Shown: positions 35,743 to 47,445 of the stretch, piece by piece | Layout of the letters: the number at the start of each line of letters is the position of its first letter | Numbering within the stretch: position 1 is the stretch's first letter | DNA from: Pseudoscleropodium purum | Lineage: Eukaryota; Streptophyta; Bryopsida; Hypnales; Brachytheciaceae | Direction of reading: 5' to 3' | Assembly (NCBI GenBank): GCA_963969395.1 | Contig: OZ017795.1 | Location: 13,764,001 to 13,828,000 of the forward strand | DNA length: 64,000 nt | Notes under the pieces: model-generated | Told to the model about the DNA's origin: nothing | Database searches by the model: none | What the model saw: only the letters and a program-made list of their open reading frames with translations | Program-made: the position numbers and the translations under genes

Positions 35743-37740
35743 TAATTTTCATAATAATTTTGATGGATCATTGCATGAAATTGGTTCTCAGACTTATACT
35801 TAGTTGACTTCTTTCCATTTATAAGACTAAGAATTCAAGACTAATTCTAAATCCACCAATTAAGCATAATAGTTGCTATGTAAGATTTCTTAATAGAGGA
35901 TGATGCAATGGGTCTCCAAGAGAAGGATCCTATTTTTTTTTAACTATATAGCTAAATAAAAGTAATATAAATTTTTAAAAGAAAAATTAGTTAATTAGTA
36001 AACAATTCGTAAACTTTTTCAAGCCTAGTTTACTAATATTTGCAATCCAAAAATCTTTGATATTGGTATACAATGTATACATAGCAATTTCTATCTCTAG
36101 CAACTTAGAGCAACCCATCGGCAACACTCCAAAAGGGTCCAATATGGTCATTGGGTGGGCCAAGGCTATAAGAATGCCCCATGGCAAGCATGCCAAATGG
36201 AAAAAATGGTCCACTATTGCAAATTTGGTGAGTACATGGTTAGGTGAAGTGTCTAGCACATGGCTTGCTGTAGCCTTTGTTTGTCTTTGTGGCCTAGGTT
36301 TCAAGATGAATAAGATTGATAAACATTGAATGACACTAAGCAGGGTTTGTTTTTTTCATTTTTGTGGGGTGCCAAAGTAGTGATCTAAAATTTTACACTG
36401 GTGTTCCAAATTTCAACAATCATTCACATATTGGATAGAAAATTTCACACTAGTATATATCACATGTCTACAATTCTATTTTCATCTACAATTTGGTGAT
36501 TTCATCCAAGAGTTTTTTTTAATTGAAGTTTTCTGGCAAAAACTTCACATTTTGTTGGCATTTTTTAGCCAAATTATTTTTTTATGGTGCAATCTAGCAC
36601 CAAAAAGCCAAAAGAAAGCCCTTGCACTTAGGTAACTACACCTCATTTCAACAACTCTCTAAAATTGCATAGTCTACATTTCTTGCCTAAAATGTACTTC
36701 CATTATTTATAAAAGTCTATATGTGGCTTTAAAAATACCTACTTTCAAGACTTTAAAAATCTCTAGTTTATTCATACAATGTCCAAAAAATGCATTCTAA
36801 GAGAATCTAGAATACATTTTGACTTTCAATAAACCCACAAAAAGATTTCAAACATAATAATATGAACTCTACTAAATTACTTATTTGCATGATTTTAGAT
36901 GTAGTTACATTATACCAACAATATCCAATACAATCATTGGATAAGGCTAATGACCGAAGGGGCTCAAGTAAATTTCATTAGCTTTAAAAAGAAATTGTTT
37001 CATTAGCATCTGATGTAGAAACGGGGTAGAGAAGTTGTTCTTATAATGAAATTCAAAGTCCATGATGAACCCTCAAAAAGTATGGGACAATTTGAAGATG
37101 AGTGCTTGACCACTAGTTTTCAAAATGTAGGAATTAAGTTTGAAGTAAAATTTCAAACCTCATTTAAGCATAGTAGATTAACTTCTTCTAAACAACTTTC
37201 AACTAAAAAACGTTGGAAAATCAAGATGAATTTCATCTCAAAAGATTTTTTGGAGATTTAAATTCACCAATCAAAAGTTATTGACAAAATTCGGAGAAGA
37301 TGTTTGAAACATTCCTTCTCAACCCCTCTCTAAATTTTGTTTATAACTTTTGATTGGAGGCTTAAAGTCTCAAACGGATTTTTGAAGATGAAATTTATCT
37401 TGATTTACTAACTTTTCTTATACAAGGTTTTTTGGAAAAAATTATTCTACTATGCCTAAATGAAATTTGAAATTTCACTTCAAACACAATCCTTACATTT
37501 AACTTCACTATGAGCGTTTAAGCTCTTACTAATTCTAAATTACATATCCCACAAAGGTTCATCTACCTCCTACCATCCTATATGTAAATAAAGAGATTCT
37601 TTTCATTCCCAAAAACTCAGAATAAATTGAAAATGCAAGGAAGACCTCTATGTATTAAATATTAAGTTTGAAGGTATGTTTTGCTATCTTAAAACAACTG
37701 AGATACCTCACATTGCGTTCTCTGCTTCGGGCTCCTTCCT
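35743..37740. other. AT-rich intergenic DNA
   Basis: No supported gene. The frame at 36057-36329 is unrecognised. Sequence near 37560-37600 (CTACCATCCTATATGTA) resembles parts of the elements at 10510 and 46790. Confidence 0.35.
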
Positions 37741-37741
37741 G

Positions 37742-37840
37742 CCGACCGCCGTGGGGCACAGGTGGGGGCATTTCAGCGCGGCAGCCGTGGGGCACAGGTG
37801 GGGCATTTTAGCGCGGCAGTCGTGGGGCACAGGAGTAGCA
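37742..37840. repeat. GC-rich tandem repeat, about 2.7 copies of 35-36 bp
   Basis: The unit CCGTGGGGCACAGGTGGGGC plus ATTTCAGCGCGGCAG begins at 37749, 37785 and 37820. It stands out as a CpG-rich island in AT-rich DNA, next to sequence of mixed composition that leads to the kinase pseudogene. Confidence 0.75.
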
Positions 37841-37859
37841 GTGAGGCCGCGGCCTTCGT

Positions 37860-38118
37860 GGCGCGTCTGCCGGCGAATCTGGGGACAATCCCAGGAGTAG
37901 CTTACTTGAGGAAAATGTAACTGAATACTCCTTATATGAGAATCTCTCAAACTTGCAAGAACTGGTCAGCTTGTTGGGCATGCCTGACAATAAGATTTCT
38001 TGCTTTCTCTGCCCTATCCTTAAATTGCCTAGGCTTACCCGAACGTGTTTGACACTTTCAGACATGACTACACCAGTTGGCACATGTTTTATGACTCCAG
38101 AACTTCGATTTGAACACT
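37860..38118 (+). pseudogene. Possible leucine-rich-repeat fragment
   Basis: A plus-strand frame contains NLSNLQELVSLLGMPDNKIS, then ILKLPRLTRTCLTLSDM, ending at a TGA. The spacing of leucines and the N-K-I position resemble one or two plant LRR units, but the fit is poor and no start or domain partner was found. It may be noise. Confidence 0.2.
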
Positions 38119-38376
38119 GATACTCAGATTGTAATAATGGCAAAAAAACTCTCCAATAATGGCAGTCGGTAAAAATTGTAGGACCCGACTGTACTGTAAC
38201 TGTACCATATTTCCCTTTCTCAAGCAGCTACTGTTCAACGTCGGGGAAGAAGATGAGTGCAACCGATAAAATCGACGTTTTTACCTTCACTTGCTCAAAA
38301 CGGTTTCGCAACTCTTGAGTCTTGCATACATTGGGTCTGGTAACACGATTTGGGTAAGCCGTGCCGAGCTTCTTCC

Positions 38377-38684
38377 AGCTTGAATCACCATTTCTTAGAT
38401 AGAAATCTGTCGTTGTGCATCGCTCGATCAGTCTGCGCTGGATTTGAATATCTTTCATCTTCCAGTGTGGGGTTAGCAGCTTGAATCACCATTCCTTGGA
38501 TTGAAATCTGTCGCTGTGCACCGCTCGATCAGTCTGCGCTAGATTTGAATATCTTTCATCTTCCAGTGTGGGGTTAGCAGCTTGAATCACCGTTCTTTGG
38601 ATTGAAATCTTTCGTTGTGCATCGCTCGATCAGTCTGCGCTGGCTAGATTTGAATATCTTTCATGTTCCAGTGTAGGGTTAGCA
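38377..38684. repeat. Tandem array, three copies of a 101-bp unit
   Basis: Copies start at 38377, 38478 and 38579, each beginning AGCTTGAATCACC and containing CGCTCGATCAGTCTGCGCT and TTTGAATATCTTTCAT. They are over 90% alike by eye, and the third has a 4-bp insertion (GGCT). The array lies 300 bp before the kinase pseudogene and could be part of its former leader or promoter. Confidence 0.85.
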
Positions 38685-38977
38685 ACACTTCTGTCTGTCT
38701 GACTTCTCTCTTTGTGGTGCTTTTTCAGATTCACATACTTTGCACGGGTCTTAGCTAAGCATCATACTCTCCCATACATATCTTTGATCCTGTTAATTAT
38801 CCTTGCAGTACTTGTGCGTCGCGTGGAAGCGATAGTTTATGCGTGTGGCCATCGAAAAAGGCCGGGGCTCAGGTGACGAGTGGGAACATGCTGGAGAGTA
38901 GCTCTGCCTCCATGGATGAGTCCAGCTGCCCCTAGAACGAGGTCTCTGCATCGAACGCACAGCATGCTTCTCTGAAC

Positions 38978-39951
38978 ATGCAGCATCTCGGCTTCTTAAG
39001 AAAATATGACCGCTCGATGGTGAGCGTGGGTCGTAAAATTGGGGAAGGGGGTCAAGGCTGCGTCTACGAAGCCAAGTTCCATCTGCCCTACTCCTTTTCA
39101 GCCTTTTCCGGTGGTTGTGAAGAAGTTCAAGCCCCTCGCTGGGGTTTCGCAGGGTCGTTTTCCTCGTGAGCTGGTTTCTATGAAGAGCTATAATCTTTGC
39201 GTACCATACCATATGGAGTTTTCTTCGAGGGGGACTCCTTATATACGATCATCAGACGGTTCTCTTGTGACTTGCATGCTGCTGTTGACTCTCACACGAG
39301 AGCTTTGCGAGATGAAGCATGTGGCACCCATCTTCCTCCCTTTACAGAAGAAGTTGGAAGATCCATCATTAGATTGCAACTTGCAATGGGCTTGAAATTC
39401 CTTCATAAATGCGATATCTATCATGGAGATTTGAAGGCTGCCAACATTCTACTAAAGCTCATTGGCAAGAAGTGTGCAACATCCTTTTTGAACCACCATA
39501 CCTTGCTCTTGCTGACTTTGAAAGATCCGAAGGTGTGGTGGGCACTGCATTTTTCCAAGCTCCTGAAGTTCTCCAATCTTTGATCACAAGGATTCCCCTC
39601 AAAAAAGAACAATGGTTTCTAGCAAATGTTTATAGTTTTGGAATGGTGTGCTATGAAGTTCTAATGGGGATGATTCCATTTCATGGCCATCCAATTTTAG
39701 ATTATCGTTTAGTGTTGAATGGCGGCAGGCCAAAGCTTCCAGATCACGTTCCACAGTATTGGAGAGACTTGATACTAAAGTGCTGGCATGCAAATCCACA
39801 TTCTTGACCCACTTGGACTGACATTATCAGAGTCCTTGAACAACATGATGATGCCATTTTGATTGGTGATATTGAGAGTTCTAATATTGGTTTGGTAAGC
39901 ATGGAATCGTTATCATTTGAATCATTCATTTATGAGTCGATCAAGATTTAA
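38978..39951 (+). pseudogene. Frameshifted protein kinase pseudogene (TKL-like)
   Basis: The parts of a protein-kinase domain appear in order but in three frames: the glycine loop IGEGGQGCVYEAKF (about 39036-39077); the ATP-binding lysine VVVKKFKPLAG after a frameshift (about 39108); the catalytic loop YHGDLKAANILL (about 39419-39451) in a third frame; ADFERSEG, then QAPEVLQ (about 39515-39570); VYSFGMVCYEVLMGMIPFHG; and the C-lobe end HVPQYWRDLILKCWHANPHS. A TGA at 39805-39807 then interrupts PTWTDIIRVLEQH, which otherwise continues to 39951. HGD replaces HRD, and DFE stands where DFG is expected. No introns are needed to read it. Frameshifts and the stop show it is dead. The catalytic-loop pattern KxxN fits plant TKL/RLCK kinases, but the subfamily is not certain. 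Confidence 0.8.
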
Positions 39952-39995
39952 TAATACTTCATGAAAGTGGTTCCAAAAGCTTCTAAAGTGAATTC

Positions 39996-41013
39996 ATGCT
40001 ATACTATTGGGCATCCAAGTTTATTGCCACTGCCGAGGAATATGCATCAAAGTTTGAGGTTGACTCATTTCTTGAAAGCCCATTGACATGCAATGTTCAA
40101 GAATTCTTCGAAAGGACTAGGCTTTCTTCCTTGTTGAAATATCAAGTGCATGGAGTTGGTTTTGGCTATTTGACATTCCTCAACCTAATTTTGGATGAGC
40201 AATTGGATACGGTTGCGGGTGCACAAGAAATTGTATGTCAGAAAGAAAGGTTGCAATAATGCTAGTGACCATTGTCCTTAAAGTATGTCAAGATTTGAGA
40301 AAGGTACAACTCATAGGAGAATTTGAAGTTGGAACATCATGGACCAAGAAGCTATTATTTTTCCATGCTCTTGTCATGTGGTTTTTGTTGTACGAACATG
40401 CAGCAACTAGAATGGAACAAGAGTTCATGATGAGATGTTTGGTACCTACTCATATGAGTTTGGATTTTGTGATACAAGCCATTCCTATTTCTATTTGCAT
40501 CATGGTTGTTATAGTCGACGGACGTCCGGTTTGCTCGTCCATTAGAGGTCCCGACCGTCCGATACAATCAACACATAGTTGACTATCTGATAATGGAAAA
40601 ATAGGCCATGTGGATGCCATGTGGATTAAGGAACATGCTGGGTGCGGACGAGATCATCAAGGCGCAGATGAGATTGTCAGGGTGCGGACGAGGTGACGTG
40701 TCATTCCGCAAAATTGCACAAGTTACAAAATTAAAGCCGTTCGAACCGTCCGTCTGTCCGGTCCGGTTTGTCCGTCTGTCCGGTCCGGTTTGTCCGTCTG
40801 TTTGTCCCGTCCGATGACCGTAACTCCCCCATTATGACAACCATGGTTTGCATGATAGGGAACACATACATCTATGTGTTGGCAATGATTACTTATGAAC
40901 CCATTTTGTTGGATTTGCAATACGGGTTGTACATCACCGAAGGTTGTGATAATATTCTATATCAATCTTTTGGTGAAAGGATTTGTAGGTTTCAACGAGC
41001 ATGGATGAGCTAA
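39996..41013 (+). pseudogene. Unrecognised degraded ORF cluster, split by a MITE
   Basis: Frames 39996-40259 and 40235-40582 have protein-like composition (for example LESPLTCNVQEFFERTRL, LLFFHALVMWFLLYEHAATR). After the MITE at 40501-40845 the reading resumes as MIGNTYIYVLAMITYEPILL and continues to a stop at 41011-41013. I do not recognise the family. It follows the kinase pseudogene closely, so it may be its former 3' region or a separate gene. A frameshift near 40240 and the insertion make it non-functional as read. Confidence 0.4.
40501..40845. mobile_element. MITE with 8-bp duplication and CCGTCC-rich ends
   Basis: 345 bp. The left end CATGGTTGTTATA mirrors the right end, whose reverse complement is CATGGTTGTCATA. 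Flanks are ATTTGCAT (40493-40500) and GTTTGCAT (40846-40853), 7 of 8 identical. The interior has direct repeats of GTCCGGTCCGGTTTGTCCGT near 40750-40800. The 8-bp duplication suggests a hAT-type origin, distinct from the CAGGGTTGAC family. Confidence 0.7.
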
Positions 41014-42573
41014 GCAAGATATAAGGTAGTTAGCACCATCCTAAGCTTTTCTTTTGTTAGTCTTCTTACAATGTATGGATGGAGAGGCATTTTAGGCTGT
41101 ATACTATTTCCTTGTGTAATCATATATATTCCCTATTGGCAACGACCAATACTAGTAGTAAGGGTGAATAGATAAGTGTATTTTTTTTTAGATTAAGTTG
41201 TTACGATTCAACATAGTTGTTTTTTGAAGTGGAGTTATTGTACATATATGATACAATTGTTTCATTTTTATTGGAGGATTATAAATTGTCCTTGTTTTCG
41301 TCGCTTGGGAGACAGTTGAACTATCACATTTTTTTGCATGAGCACATACAACCAAGAATGCAAGTTTGAAGGACACATTGTTTGGTTCTCATACAATTTG
41401 ATACAATTTGGAAATGCCTTTATCAAAAAAGATCCTCAAGTAAGTGACATTGCTACAAATTTTTGACTTTTTACAGAAGATATTTTCATATTTTTTCCTT
41501 TGTTGATGATCTTCTTTTATATCTTGAAGCTATTGTTATACGAAAATGAAACCTATAATGTCCTTTGCGGCATTTCAAGGCTAGAAAATAGTTCTGGCAA
41601 ACTCCTAAAGAAACTCAATGTTTTTTATTGTCGCTGCAGCGGTTGCACGTACTTCTATCTCTTCTATCTCTTCTATCTCAGATTGTTTCGTAGCGCGTAA
41701 GTAGAGTGAAGAAGGGCCATTGGTCTGGGTTCTTGCCATTGCATCACTGTGACTTCTCACTCCTGAGTTCAGATCCAGAATTCTGCATTGGCAATTTGAA
41801 TTAGAGCTGTCTTGGATATCTGCGAGCAACTGTGTCTCCTGCAACATCGATCAATCGGCTCGATCATGGTAGCTAGTGTTACGGTCAACCCTAAACCTTA
41901 ACCTTCCATTTCCATCACGTATTTGCGATACAAGCTACACGATTTTGGATCAGCCGGGCGTTTCCAACTTTGACTTCCAGTTCCGAACTTTTCACGGAAT
42001 ACCAGGCTCATGAAACATTGATAAGCCGTTTGCAATTTGTTGATTGGTATAAAGTGCCCTACCGACAATTTGTCAGATGTTTAGCAAGATTGGTGACTCT
42101 GCACACTGTTTCTGGAATCGAATTTGAGTTCTTTCAGGTTTCATGTTCCTTAATGAATGTCTGCAATTTGGGTTCGAATCCATTTGGGTTTATCATGGTC
42201 CAAGCTGAGTGTGTGCGTTCAATTCGTGACTAGGATATTTCAGAATTATTTTGCAAGGGTCATTTGCTGTACACCTAGACATTATCTCCCCTCTCACAGG
42301 TCACAATAATGGTACGCACTGCACATATTTCCACTGAAATTCACCCTCAGAGCCAGTTTTTCATACCACAAACTTCCTGGAATTCGTTCACTAGCATAAG
42401 AGAGCCTTGAATGGGGACACTGAAATTTGTAGAACTCAGTATAACTTGTGCAGCACTCGAAAATTGAGCGGATATTGATAGTAAATATCACACCCCAAAC
42501 CTGTGTCAACATAACTCAAGAAGATCTTCACAGACAGAGTCTCTAAAACCTTTTTCGCTTATTTGCTTCAACT
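41014..42573. other. Intergenic DNA
   Basis: A short (TCTATCTCT)n run lies at about 41655-41680. A frame at 41970-42233 has no recognisable content. Nothing else supportable. Confidence 0.35.
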
Positions 42574-42706
42574 GATACGTCGGTAAAATGGCAGTATTCC
42601 ACAAGCTTGGCACATTCATGTTTGGACCGTGCGGTCTGAAATGTATACCTATCCTAGAAATGAATGGAAAAATCGTGCATGAAGTATTTCCATTTTAATG
42701 AAATTT
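42574..42706. mobile_element. Small MITE, ATTTCGTTAAAATGGCG family, copy 3
   Basis: The left end GATACGTCGGTAAAATGGCA leads into GTATTCCACAAGCTTGGCAC, and the copy keeps CCGTGCGGTCTGAAATGTAT and TGAATGGAAAAA. The right end TTCCATTTTAATGAAATTT mirrors the left. It is closest to the copy at 6208, in opposite orientation. Confidence 0.55.
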
Positions 42707-43156
42707 CCCATCTTCACATAACATTTTCTAGTTGATCTAACATAAAGTTGGGCCATTCCAAGTCCAATTTTGATTCTCCTTTGGTATCCCCTCCTTCATA
42801 CAATTATGCCACCTTTAACATAAATTTTAGAGCAATGTAGCACTTGAGTCACATTAGCTACTTAGATTGCATTTCATTGAAATTGGCACTATTTTGGGTG
42901 CCAAAAATTGTGACATTCATCTATATGTAGCTCAATAAAACTAGGATGGGTAAAGATCTTCATTTTAGGCTACATTGTCAAAAAATAGAGAAAAATTTGC
43001 TTTCTCAACATCCTTGGATGTACTTCATCTACTCTATGTAGCTTATGTAGGGAGCTCTTGAAATCATATATTATTCAACTACTAGACACCCAGATTCTTG
43101 AGACTTTATCTCAATTGAATTTCATGTACAAAGCTCATTCTTGAAAACAATCCTAT
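42707..43156. other. AT-rich intergenic DNA
   Basis: Nothing that I can support. Confidence 0.4.
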
Positions 43157-46100
43157 CACTAGAAGAAAACAATGTTTTTTAGAATGTTTTAAAGAGATAG
43201 GCATGTTTTTCAAAACACGAGCTCCTGAATGTGGTGGTTGCCTAGGGAGCAAGAATTTTGAGGATGTTTTGACGAACGTGTAGATGTCAAATGTAAGACA
43301 AGTGAATGTTTCATTTGACAAGAATTTTAAATGAAACATTACAAGAAACATCCACGCATTTTATAAAATGTCCTCAAAAACAAAGAACTGCCACGTCAGC
43401 ATAGAGAATCCTTTTTAGAGGCTATTTACTTGGGGAAGTTCTTGTAGGGTCAGTTTGGAAGTTGACTGACTGTGGCAAGTTAGGGAAGATGGGTTAGGTG
43501 ACAAGCTCGGCGTTATTTTTATACAATGTCAACTTGTTAGAGTGAAATTACTATATAATTTTGTCATGACTAGTTCAAATAGAATGACTCAAAGCTTTAC
43601 ATATACACCAAAAAATAATATTTTAGAAAAAAAATTCTAAAACTTCTATTTTGAGTTTCATTTATTTTTTGGGGGCTACCTAATAAGTTTAGTTCTATGC
43701 TTTTGTGGTATAACTTTGCTACCAGGCACCAATTGAAATAAAAATTATATTCCCATAAAACTAATTGGTTTTTGTATATTATGATAAAGTTTTAAAAAAA
43801 TTCACCAAAAATTGAGGTCATAGGAACTTGTCCATTTTTCTACTCAAAAGAACAATGGGATGTCAAAGATTAATTTCTAGTGCATTTGACAATTTCTCTT
43901 ATTCATTTTATTTTATTTTTGGATTTTGAAAGACTATTTTTTTTGCGGATCCTAACAAACCGGTATGGTATAAAGGAAGCTTTTCAAATTACAAAAGAAG
44001 CTTTTTCAAATTGTAAAAGCAACCTTTTGCATATACAAACAACCTTTTGTAGTAGAAAATTCATATTTCACATATTTCACATTATGAAAAAATTTATAGC
44101 TTAAATGCTCTAATTTGAGATGGAAGAATAATGAATACAAGTTAGTACAAAAAAAAAAAAAAAAAATGAGTGGAAAAAAGCAAGAACAATCAAGTGGAGA
44201 AAAACAAGAAAAAACTTTGTATAGAAGTAAATTTTTTTCAAGGCTTTTTAATATGTAGAATGAGAATTCTATTTAGAATTTTCAAGTTAGGATTCTTCAA
44301 AATTTCAAATTTTAATGAATGAAATATTATTGATTGATGTTTGACAAAAATTTTATATTTCTTATAATTCAATTGAAAAAAATCCAAAAAATGAAAAAAT
44401 AATATATAAATATTTTAGAAATTTTCACTTTTTTGTGAGATTTTTGGAGTTAAGTTCAAGATTTGTAAAAATGTAGAGTCATAATTTAGTTAGTAATTTG
44501 TCACTCAATAAAATTTAAAATTTTGTGTAATTCTTAAGGAATAACTCTAAAAGGAATTCTCATTTCATTCACTATTCACTAAAGAATCTTGGAAAAAACT
44601 TATTTGTGTTAATAGTTTTTTTTCAACTATAAGTTAAATTAAAATATTAAAAAAACTCTAAAAACTTAAATTTAAAAAAAAATTTATTCAAACAATCTTT
44701 GTTGTCTAACTTTGAATGTTAATATCTTTTAATCTATATAGTCATGAAATTTCAATCCCATGATTTGAGACAAATGAAGTGCAAGATCTTATGGTTTGAT
44801 TATTAAAAATTGTTTTTTTAATTTTCTTGGATGAAAGTGGCCGAACTTTCAATATTGAGCCATTTTTGACAAAAGATTGACCGTAGAACTCTAGGTATAA
44901 TATCAATTTTTTTAAATTTGGGATATGCAAATGATTCAAAATATTGGCCTTGAAATTTTCAGAGAAGTTGTTTTACATTATGATCCATAATTCATAGAGT
45001 GAAATATATATATATTTAGAATACATATTTTTGCATTATGGAAAGAATTTGTTTTCTTTGCTTTAAGCACTATGACTTTGGGGTTGAAAGACACTTGCAA
45101 GTAACACTTAATATTCTTGGTTGAAAATGGGATTATTATTAGAATGCAATGACTTCTAGAATTTCTTTTTTTTCTTTTTAATATTTTTACTATAAATCCT
45201 TTAGAAGATAGAATACATGTGTAAAAATGCAGGTTTAGAATAATCCAATCGTAAAAGTTATATACAAAAAAATAGTGATGGAAAATGCAAGGAAATAATA
45301 TACTAAATATTACTTTAGAAAAAGAAGTCTTAAGACTTATAACTTTTTAAGAAGGAAACCTATGTCTCACATTCAAAGATGCTCATTTTGAACCATTTGC
45401 ATGTTTGATAAATAAAAATTGTGTTCTTTACACATGCACCAAAGTGCAACAATTTGATAATGTAAAGAAGTTGGAAGCTTAGCTATTTTCTGAGAATTTT
45501 TTGGGATATTTTTTTAGTGTAATTATTGTTTATATCTTCTTCCAAACAACAAAGAAAATTGGAAACAAAACAATGATTTTGCACTCACTTCTATTGTATA
45601 TTGCACTTATTTCATTTTTCATTGAAGACTTTAAAAGAATTGATTTGCAAATAGAGTAGAAGACATTGCATTTTTTATATCATAGACTTGTTAAATATTT
45701 CTAGCACAAATTCTTCTTTGCATGTTTAGGAATAATTTTGTTATCATTTTGAAATTCTATGAGGCAAACTTCTCCCATAAATTAAAATTCTATCCAATTT
45801 CAATATTTCATTATTTTATTAATAAAAAAATATTTTTTAAATGTACGTAAAATAATAATATTGTAAGAACAGATATTTACCTTTTGCTATTACGTCTATG
45901 ACATGTAAATCCAAAATGTAAAGGCACTACATTTTGGTATTGACAAAACTTTAAAGTAAAAGAAATCTTAAAGTACTTATTATTTTAATTATTTATTTTT
46001 AAGAGTGATGTCTCTTTTAAGTGCAACTTCAACCTTCAACATTTGATTTTGATGATGAATGATTGTGATTTTTCAATTCAACATTTTGTGTAAGGGTATC

Positions 46101-47445
46101 CACTTCAAATCTTCATTTTCTATTGTTGATTGCTCTTTTAGATTAGTGTGATGTGAAATACATCTTGCAGGAAAAGTCACAATAGATATTTGATTTCACA
46201 AGATGTATAATACATTTAAATAAATTGAGAGAATTTTTAGAGCTTATAGTTTTTGTTGGGACCAACATTTTGGATTTGATTTGAGACAAGAGGAATGATA
46301 GAAAGACTACAAATGACTTGTACACATTAGGAAGGGCTTCAGATTTGATTGCAAGTAAATTTTTAGAAATTCTTGGGGGCTAAGGTAAAACAGTGACCAC
46401 ATGTGAAAAAATAGGTGAAAGCAAACCACATAGCATTTTTTTTTTTTTCAAAATAGGTCACTTGCATTGGCATTTGAGTAATATGGTGTGCAAAGAGTAT
46501 GAAGTGGCATGCCAAGTCAACATGCTTTAATGCCATTTTAGAATTCTAACATTATTATAGTAGATGTTAGCTAAAATGTCCTCTGTTTCATGTAAATGTT
46601 TTTTGTGATGTCAATAGCAATGTCCTCTATGATGTCGAGATGTTTTCCACGATACCAACTAAGATGTCCTCTATAATATACGGATGTCTTTCATGAGAGA
46701 ACATCATGTTCATCATATCATTTAAATCTGAAATTTTGTTTTTAATATTCAAAAATTATGCTTTAGATGTCCCATATGGTTTGTCTTCCTTCCTACCATC
46801 CTTCTTGAATAAAGAATTTGCTTTCTCATATCAAAATACTTATAATAAGACTTTTTAAGACATTCAATGTTATTGTCAATATTGTGTATAATGTATGGTA
46901 TACTATGCATGGTGTATAATATATGGTATATTGTGCTTGTTCTATGGTTTACAATATATAATTTATTTTGTATGGTGTATTATGTATGATATATAATGTA
47001 TTGTATATGGCATTTGTCTAAGCTAACATCAAAATTGATGTTTGAAGAAATGTTTGGAGGTCAAAATGGATGTTATTAAAAATAGTATTCAAATTCTTAT
47101 GGACGTCTAAGTTGATGTCACTAAAAATAGTGTGAAAATTTTCCAAAAACATGATGTCAATTACCACCTCATCTTTCGGTCAAGTGAAAAAAATCCTATG
47201 TGGCATTACTTACTTGCGTGGCGCTTATGTGGCTGCCACAAGGCACATTTTGGCCACTTTTTTTAACTATGTTTGTTGTAATGTTTCTCTTAAAACATGG
47301 TATATTTTTTCAAATATCCTTGTGTTTTTTCCATGTCAATCTTGATGGATTTTTCTAGACATCCCAAGTAAACATGCTTCAAGTTTCAGAAAACATCTAG
47401 ACACATCTTAGCACTTGTTAAAAAAAACATGATTTTCTTATAGTG
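43157..47445. mobile_element. 4.3-kb CACTA element without visible transposase
   Basis: The left end CACTAGAAGAAAACAATGTT mirrors the right end, whose reverse complement is CACTATAAGAAAATCATGTT. Identical TAT trinucleotides flank it (43154-43156 and 47446-47448). ATGTCC/ATGTTT motifs cluster near both ends (43160-43380 and 46560-46760), as subterminal repeats do. The AT-rich interior has only short frames, so it is a non-autonomous or gutted copy. The interior holds a poly-A run (44149-44166), an ATATATATATA run near 45007, and the CTACCATCC block near 46793 that is also found in other elements of the window. Confidence 0.78.

Noticed and set aside
42168..42190. tRNA T-loop-like GGTTCGAATCC
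   Set aside because: No acceptor stem, D-arm or anticodon arm can be folded around it; it is a chance match.
45007..45020. Short AT microsatellite and the poly-A run at 44149-44166 as functional signals
   Set aside because: Ordinary low-complexity sequence in an AT-rich transposon interior.
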